A stretch of 18,197 nucleotides of DNA from DATKHR01 sp035510155 (GTDB taxonomy: Bacteria > Acidobacteriota > Vicinamibacteria > Vicinamibacterales > CAVVIG01), in NCBI GenBank assembly GCA_035510155.1, contig DATKHR010000391.1, forward strand, positions 1 through 18,197, read 5' to 3'. Positions 14,801 to 18,197 of the stretch are shown piece after piece. Position 1 is the first letter of the stretch; the number at the start of each line of letters is the position of its first letter. The notes under the pieces are model-generated. The model was not told the DNA's origin. It saw only the letters and a program-made list of their open reading frames with translations, and ran no database searches. The position numbers and the translations under genes were made by a program.

Positions 14801-15229
14801 AGTGTCGTTCAGCTTGTAAGTCTACCAAAAACGCTCAGCAAATCATGGCATTCCTCAGTGTTGTCCAGCTTGTTGTCCAGTTCCGGTGAAACGTTTTAAC
14901 AGTTTACCCGTCGTCTCGTCTACCTGCATCGCACGCTGGAAACATCGGCAAGAAACCATCAATCGGAAAAGTTTGGTCACAATCGGCTGTCAGCGGTTAC
15001 TGAGTCCGCCGCGCCGTTTCTACGTTGACGGCGCACCGTCATCAGCCAACCCATATGCGAAGCCGAACGTCCGCCCGAGGGCGCACGTGCTCGCGATACG
15101 AAAGGCGTGTCCCAGGGGCAAATCGCGAGCCGCGCAAAATCATTGCTGGACGGGCGCGAGTAGTTATGGCATCGTTTCAGCCTCCACCGTCTCGTTTCTC
15201 GTTATGCCGACGCACGTATACTCCGGCGC
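14801..15229. other. Gene-poor region after the broken tRNA-Leu
   Basis: Roughly 430 bp with no convincing gene. Its left part (to about 14990) is richer in A+T than its surroundings. A plus-strand frame from 14886 stays open into the TonB receptor gene, but its composition and lack of motifs argue against it. On the minus strand, 14886-14809 reads PELDNKLDNTEE and on to a stop beside the tRNA fragment, possibly the tail of a lost integrase. CCAGCTTG of the tRNA (14791-14798) recurs at 14865-14872, and GTTGTCCAG occurs twice between 14860 and 14880. Confidence 0.5.
15217..15222 (+). promoter_or_regulatory. Possible -10 box immediately before the TonB receptor
   Basis: TATACT, one mismatch from TATAAT, ends 7 nt before the ATG, which has no Shine-Dalgarno. 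A transcript would start at or next to the ATG, making it leaderless. No convincing -35 box stands upstream. Confidence 0.22.
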
Positions 15230-17650
15230 ATGCCGTTCCTGACGGAGCTTGGCCCGCGGTCAGCCCGGTTCGCTGCATTGTTATTGTGGTGGATCTTGCT
15301 CCTGCCGGGCCTCGTCGCCGCCCAGCAAACGAATCCTATCGCTGATCCTGTCGCCGATCAGGCGACCGGTGGTATCGAGGGAACTGTCGCATCCCAAGAT
15401 GGGATCCGGATCGGCGGCGCGATCGTCACGCTGCAACCATTGGGGCTGATCGAGTACACCGATCAGAATGGCGCGTTCGCGTTCCGCCGCGTGCCGCCGG
15501 GCGACTACATGGTCATCGTCAACGTGGGCGCGCTCGAGGCCCGCAACGCTGACGTCCGCGTGGCCGCAGAGCAGACCGTCACCCTCGCGAACGTGCTGGA
15601 GCGCGATTTTCGCGTCACGATGACCAGTACGGTCAGCGCGGCCTCGAAGGTCCAGGAGCAACGGCTCAAGGCGCCAGCGGCGATTACCGTCGTCGACGAG
15701 AAGACGATCGCCCTCGAAGGCGGGGCGGGTCAGATTCCGTCGCTCCTGGAGTTCACGGCGGGCGCGGAATACACGCAGAGCGGAATCTACAATATCGAGT
15801 TCAACTCGCGCGGTTTCAACGGCACGCTCTCGCGCCGCGTGCAGGTGCTCCTCGACGGTCGGGATCTCGCGGCGCCGGAGAACAAGAACCAGGAATGGAT
15901 CAGCGTCGGGTTCCTGGAGTCCGAGCTCGAAAGCGTCGAGTTCGTACGCGGGCCGGCGGCGGCGCTCTACGGGGCGAACAGCATCAATGGTGTGATTGCG
16001 ATGACGACCCGGTCGCCACGCGGCAGCCCCGGTGGACGTGCCACCATCACGACGGGCGAGCTGGATTCGCTCATCGGCGACGTGCGATGGGCGGGGCCGC
16101 TCGGTCACGATTGGTACACGAAACTCCAGGCCAATTACACGCAGAGCGGCAGCTTTACCCAGTCGCGGACCGAGACGGTCGAATATCCGGGCTTGCCGCT
16201 CGAAGTCGCCGAGGCCCACGGCGACACCAAGGCCAGGTCGGTGGACGCACGCTTCGACAAGTATTTCGAGAGCGGCCGCCAGCTGGTGCTGGAGAGCGGG
16301 TTCTCACAGAGCGATGGTGGAACCTACCTTTCGCAGGGCGGGCGCTTCAACGTCGTCGACTCGAAGCGATCCTGGAGTCGTGTCAACTTCAACGACACTC
16401 ACTGGACCGCCCAGGCGTACGTCAATACCCGGAACGGCGACACCGAGTCGTTGTTCGCGGCGACAGAAATCATCACCGGGACCGTGCAGTTCAAGGCGGA
16501 AGTCCAAGGGAACCGGTACTTCGACGGCGCAAAGGGTCGTGTCGTTTTCGGAACGTCCTATCTGCAAGAGCACACGGACAGCGCGAATGATGCGGGCGTG
16601 CAGACGCTGTACGATCACGCGGTCACGACCAGGGCCCCGGCCGCCTACGCGCAGCTCGACTACGACCTGACCTCGCACCTGAAGGCGGTCGCTGCTCTTC
16701 GCTGGGACGACAGCACGCTGCATACCGCGCAATGGTCGCCCAAGGCCGCGCTGGTCTACGTGCCGGCGCCCAATCACAGCCTGCACGTCAGCTACAACCG
16801 CGGCTTCCAGGTCGGGAACTACAATGAGCTGTTCGTCCATCTTCCACTGGCGCCGCCATTGGATCTCTCCGCCATCGATGCGGCGTTCGCGCCCATCCTC
16901 GGCGGCGTGTCTCTGGGTTTTGCGTCGGTTCCGATCTACGCCATTGGCAATCCGAACCTGGACGTCGAAAAGGTGAAGAGCCTCGAGGTCGGCTACGTCG
17001 CCAGCCTGGCGTCGCGCGCTCGCATCAGCGTCGATGTCTACCGCAATAGCATGCGCGATTTCATCAGCGACATCGTGCCAGGCATCAACCCTTCGTTCCC
17101 TCCTTACCGTGCGCCCGCGGAGTTGCCGGGCGCAGTGCGTGCGATCATCGAGAAGACCGTGAACGGCGCCATTCCGGGCCTGACGAACTTGCCGAACGGT
17201 TATCCGCAGATCGTGTATTCGCTCGGCAACGTGGGTCTCGTGACCAGCCGCGGCGTCGAGGTTGACGGCCTCGTCCGACCGACGGCCGGGTGGTCAGTCG
17301 ACGCGAGCTACACGCGGTTCGACTTCACGATCGTCGAGGCAGAGCCCGGGCTCGAGCCGAAGCCGAACGCCCCCAAGAATCGGGTGACCTTCGGCGCGAC
17401 GTATACACGCCCGCGACTAGCTGTATCGTTTCACCATCGCTGGGTCGACAGTTTCACGTGGGCATCCGGGCTGTTCGTCGGCCCGGTCCCCAGTTACCAC
17501 GTCTCGGATGTCAATGCGTCGTACGGCCTGTCGAAACGCCTGGAACTCGGCGTCAACGTCAGCAACGTCTTCGACCAGCGTCATTACGAGATGTTCGGCG
17601 GGGATATCCTGGGCCGCCGGGCGCTGGCCCGTCTGGCGGTCAACTGGTAG
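15230..17650 (+). CDS. TonB-dependent outer-membrane receptor with carboxypeptidase-like N-domain
   Basis: An 806-residue outer-membrane transporter that would take up a substrate with energy from TonB-ExbB-ExbD. A signal peptide (1-31, hydrophobic 14-30, cleavage near VAA-QQ) is followed by a carboxypeptidase-regulatory-like beta-sandwich (about 47-120, GGIEGTVASQDG ... FAFRRVPPGDYMV). A possible TonB-box-like MTSTVSAASK (131-140) precedes the plug (about 148-265, with VQVLLDGRD and VEFVRGPAAALYGANSINGV). The barrel runs to the C-terminus, ending LAVNW with the aromatic last residue needed for BAM recognition. The ligand cannot be told; no siderophore or SusD-type partner is adjacent. The ATG at 15230 lacks a Shine-Dalgarno. 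Its stop is 22 bp from the stop of the opposing regulator gene. Confidence 0.93.
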   Translation: MPFLTELGPRSARFAALLLWWILLLPGLVAAQQTNPIADPVADQATGGIEGTVASQDGIRIGGAIVTLQPLGLIEYTDQNGAFAFRRVPPGDYMVIVNVGALEARNADVRVAAEQTVTLANVLERDFRVTMTSTVSAASKVQEQRLKAPAAITVVDEKTIALEGGAGQIPSLLEFTAGAEYTQSGIYNIEFNSRGFNGTLSRRVQVLLDGRDLAAPENKNQEWISVGFLESELESVEFVRGPAAALYGANSINGVIAMTTRSPRGSPGGRATITTGELDSLIGDVRWAGPLGHDWYTKLQANYTQSGSFTQSRTETVEYPGLPLEVAEAHGDTKARSVDARFDKYFESGRQLVLESGFSQSDGGTYLSQGGRFNVVDSKRSWSRVNFNDTHWTAQAYVNTRNGDTESLFAATEIITGTVQFKAEVQGNRYFDGAKGRVVFGTSYLQEHTDSANDAGVQTLYDHAVTTRAPAAYAQLDYDLTSHLKAVAALRWDDSTLHTAQWSPKAALVYVPAPNHSLHVSYNRGFQVGNYNELFVHLPLAPPLDLSAIDAAFAPILGGVSLGFASVPIYAIGNPNLDVEKVKSLEVGYVASLASRARISVDVYRNSMRDFISDIVPGINPSFPPYRAPAELPGAVRAIIEKTVNGAIPGLTNLPNGYPQIVYSLGNVGLVTSRGVEVDGLVRPTAGWSVDASYTRFDFTIVEAEPGLEPKPNAPKNRVTFGATYTRPRLAVSFHHRWVDSFTWASGLFVGPVPSYHVSDVNASYGLSKRLELGVNVSNVFDQRHYEMFGGDILGRRALARLAVNW

Positions 17651-17672
17651 GACCCCGGATTCGGTCGGTCGT

Positions 17673-18197
17673 TTACCTCCCGACGACGTCGAGCGCGGCC
17701 CGCGCATCGCGGAGGTCGGCAGTGTCGAACCCTTCCGTGAACGACGCGAAGACCTTCGCCAGCTCGGCGGCTTCCTGCGCGGCGCCCCCCGCCGCTGTGC
17801 GCACGCGATGGAGGCTTACGAGCGATCGCAGCTCGAGCATCTTCGCCCCCTGACGGCGTGACAGAACGAGCGCCTCTCGAATGGCGTGTTCGGCGGCCGC
17901 GAGCTCCGACTCACGGCCATCGCTCGACGCCCCGGCAGCCCGCGTCGCCCGCGCGACGAGAAGCTCACCTTCGAGGCGGTACAGCTCGGGCTCGAACAGC
18001 CCCTCGCCGTTCACGCTTGCCACGTTCTTGGTCCGCGCGATCGTCGCCAACGCGTCATCCCAATCGCCTGCTTTCGACTGTGCCTCGGCGAGAATGACGT
18101 GCATCCACACTTGTTGGACGCCGTTCCCCGCCGCGCCGTAGCGCCGGAGCCCATCGCGAATCAACGCGATGCCGTCCGCTGGTTCTCCCAGGTCCGA
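17673..18197 (-). CDS. C-terminal TPR region of a large regulator/predicted ATPase (partial)
   Basis: The frame is open to the right edge, so only the last 174 residues are seen. They hold alpha-helical repeats with TPR-like periodicity: LAEAQSKAGDWDDAL, then LYRLEGELLVA, AEHAIREALVLSRRQGAKMLELRSLVSLHRV, and the ending FTEGFDTADLRDARAAL. The LYRLEGELL, KMLELR and FTEGFDT pattern closes many bacterial multidomain proteins in which an adenylate cyclase, a winged-helix or a protein kinase domain is followed by a P-loop ATPase and TPR repeats. Which N-terminal domain is present cannot be known here. Role: probable signalling or transcription control, unproven. Convergent with the TonB receptor; no terminator hairpin is evident in the 22-bp gap. 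Confidence 0.78.
   Translation of the reverse strand, partial: SDLGEPADGIALIRDGLRRYGAAGNGVQQVWMHVILAEAQSKAGDWDDALATIARTKNVASVNGEGLFEPELYRLEGELLVARATRAAGASSDGRESELAAAEHAIREALVLSRRQGAKMLELRSLVSLHRVRTAAGGAAQEAAELAKVFASFTEGFDTADLRDARAALDVVGR

Noticed and set aside
14764..15229. tRNA-Leu interrupted by a group I intron in the anticodon loop
   Set aside because: No 3' exon (GCTGG stem strand, TTCGA T loop, CTTCCGC acceptor strand) is found before the next gene, and no intron core is recognisable.
14886..15242. 118-residue plus-strand open frame
   Set aside because: It has no motif, mixed composition, and overlaps the start of the TonB receptor; it looks like chance openness.
17651..17672. Terminator between the TonB receptor and the convergent regulator
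   Set aside because: The 22-bp gap has no stem-loop followed by a T run.

Overview
The window is GC-rich and comes from a Gram-negative bacterium. It encodes inner-core LPS/lipid A enzymes, SecG and a TonB-dependent outer-membrane receptor with an N-terminal carboxypeptidase-regulatory-like domain. That receptor architecture, the gapA-pgk-tpiA-secG string and the GC-rich coding are all seen in Acidobacteriota, perhaps Vicinamibacteria. This is inference from gene content; there is no 16S here.

Layout. Bases 1-928 are the end of an integrated element: a degraded tyrosine integrase lying against the 3' end of tRNA-Asp(GUC), followed by tRNA-Val(UAC). From 5956 down to 1052 (minus strand) runs an operon for heptose addition: waaF, gmhB, rfaE1 (hldE kinase part), rfaE2 (hldE adenylyltransferase part), waaC and an ICMT-like membrane methyltransferase. 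nadE (plus strand, 6120-7772) lies behind the broken remnant of a family-2 glycosyltransferase. A second minus-strand operon, waaA-lpxK-lpxL (11134 down to 7774), makes Kdo-lipid A. Divergent from waaA runs the plus-strand glycolytic set gapA-pgk-tpiA, then secG. After secG sits the 5' half of a tRNA-Leu(GAG), broken right after the anticodon, and about 430 bp without a convincing gene. A TonB-dependent receptor (15230-17650) and the C-terminal end of a TPR-type regulator (minus strand, running off the right edge) complete the window.

How the genes work together. LpxK and LpxL finish lipid A, WaaA adds Kdo, RfaE1, GmhB and RfaE2 make ADP-heptose from sedoheptulose-7-phosphate (the GmhA isomerase is not in the window), and WaaC and WaaF add the two heptoses. 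Stops and starts overlap by 4 nt (ATGA or GTGA) at four junctions, which indicates tight translational coupling.

I see no CRISPR array, complete mobile element or clearly novel defence or biosynthetic system. The most informative signals are scars: an internally deleted glycosyltransferase fused in overlap with nadE, a bisected tRNA-Leu, an integrase whose reading frame runs antisense through tRNA-Asp, repeat-built gene ends, and two insertions in phosphoglycerate kinase.
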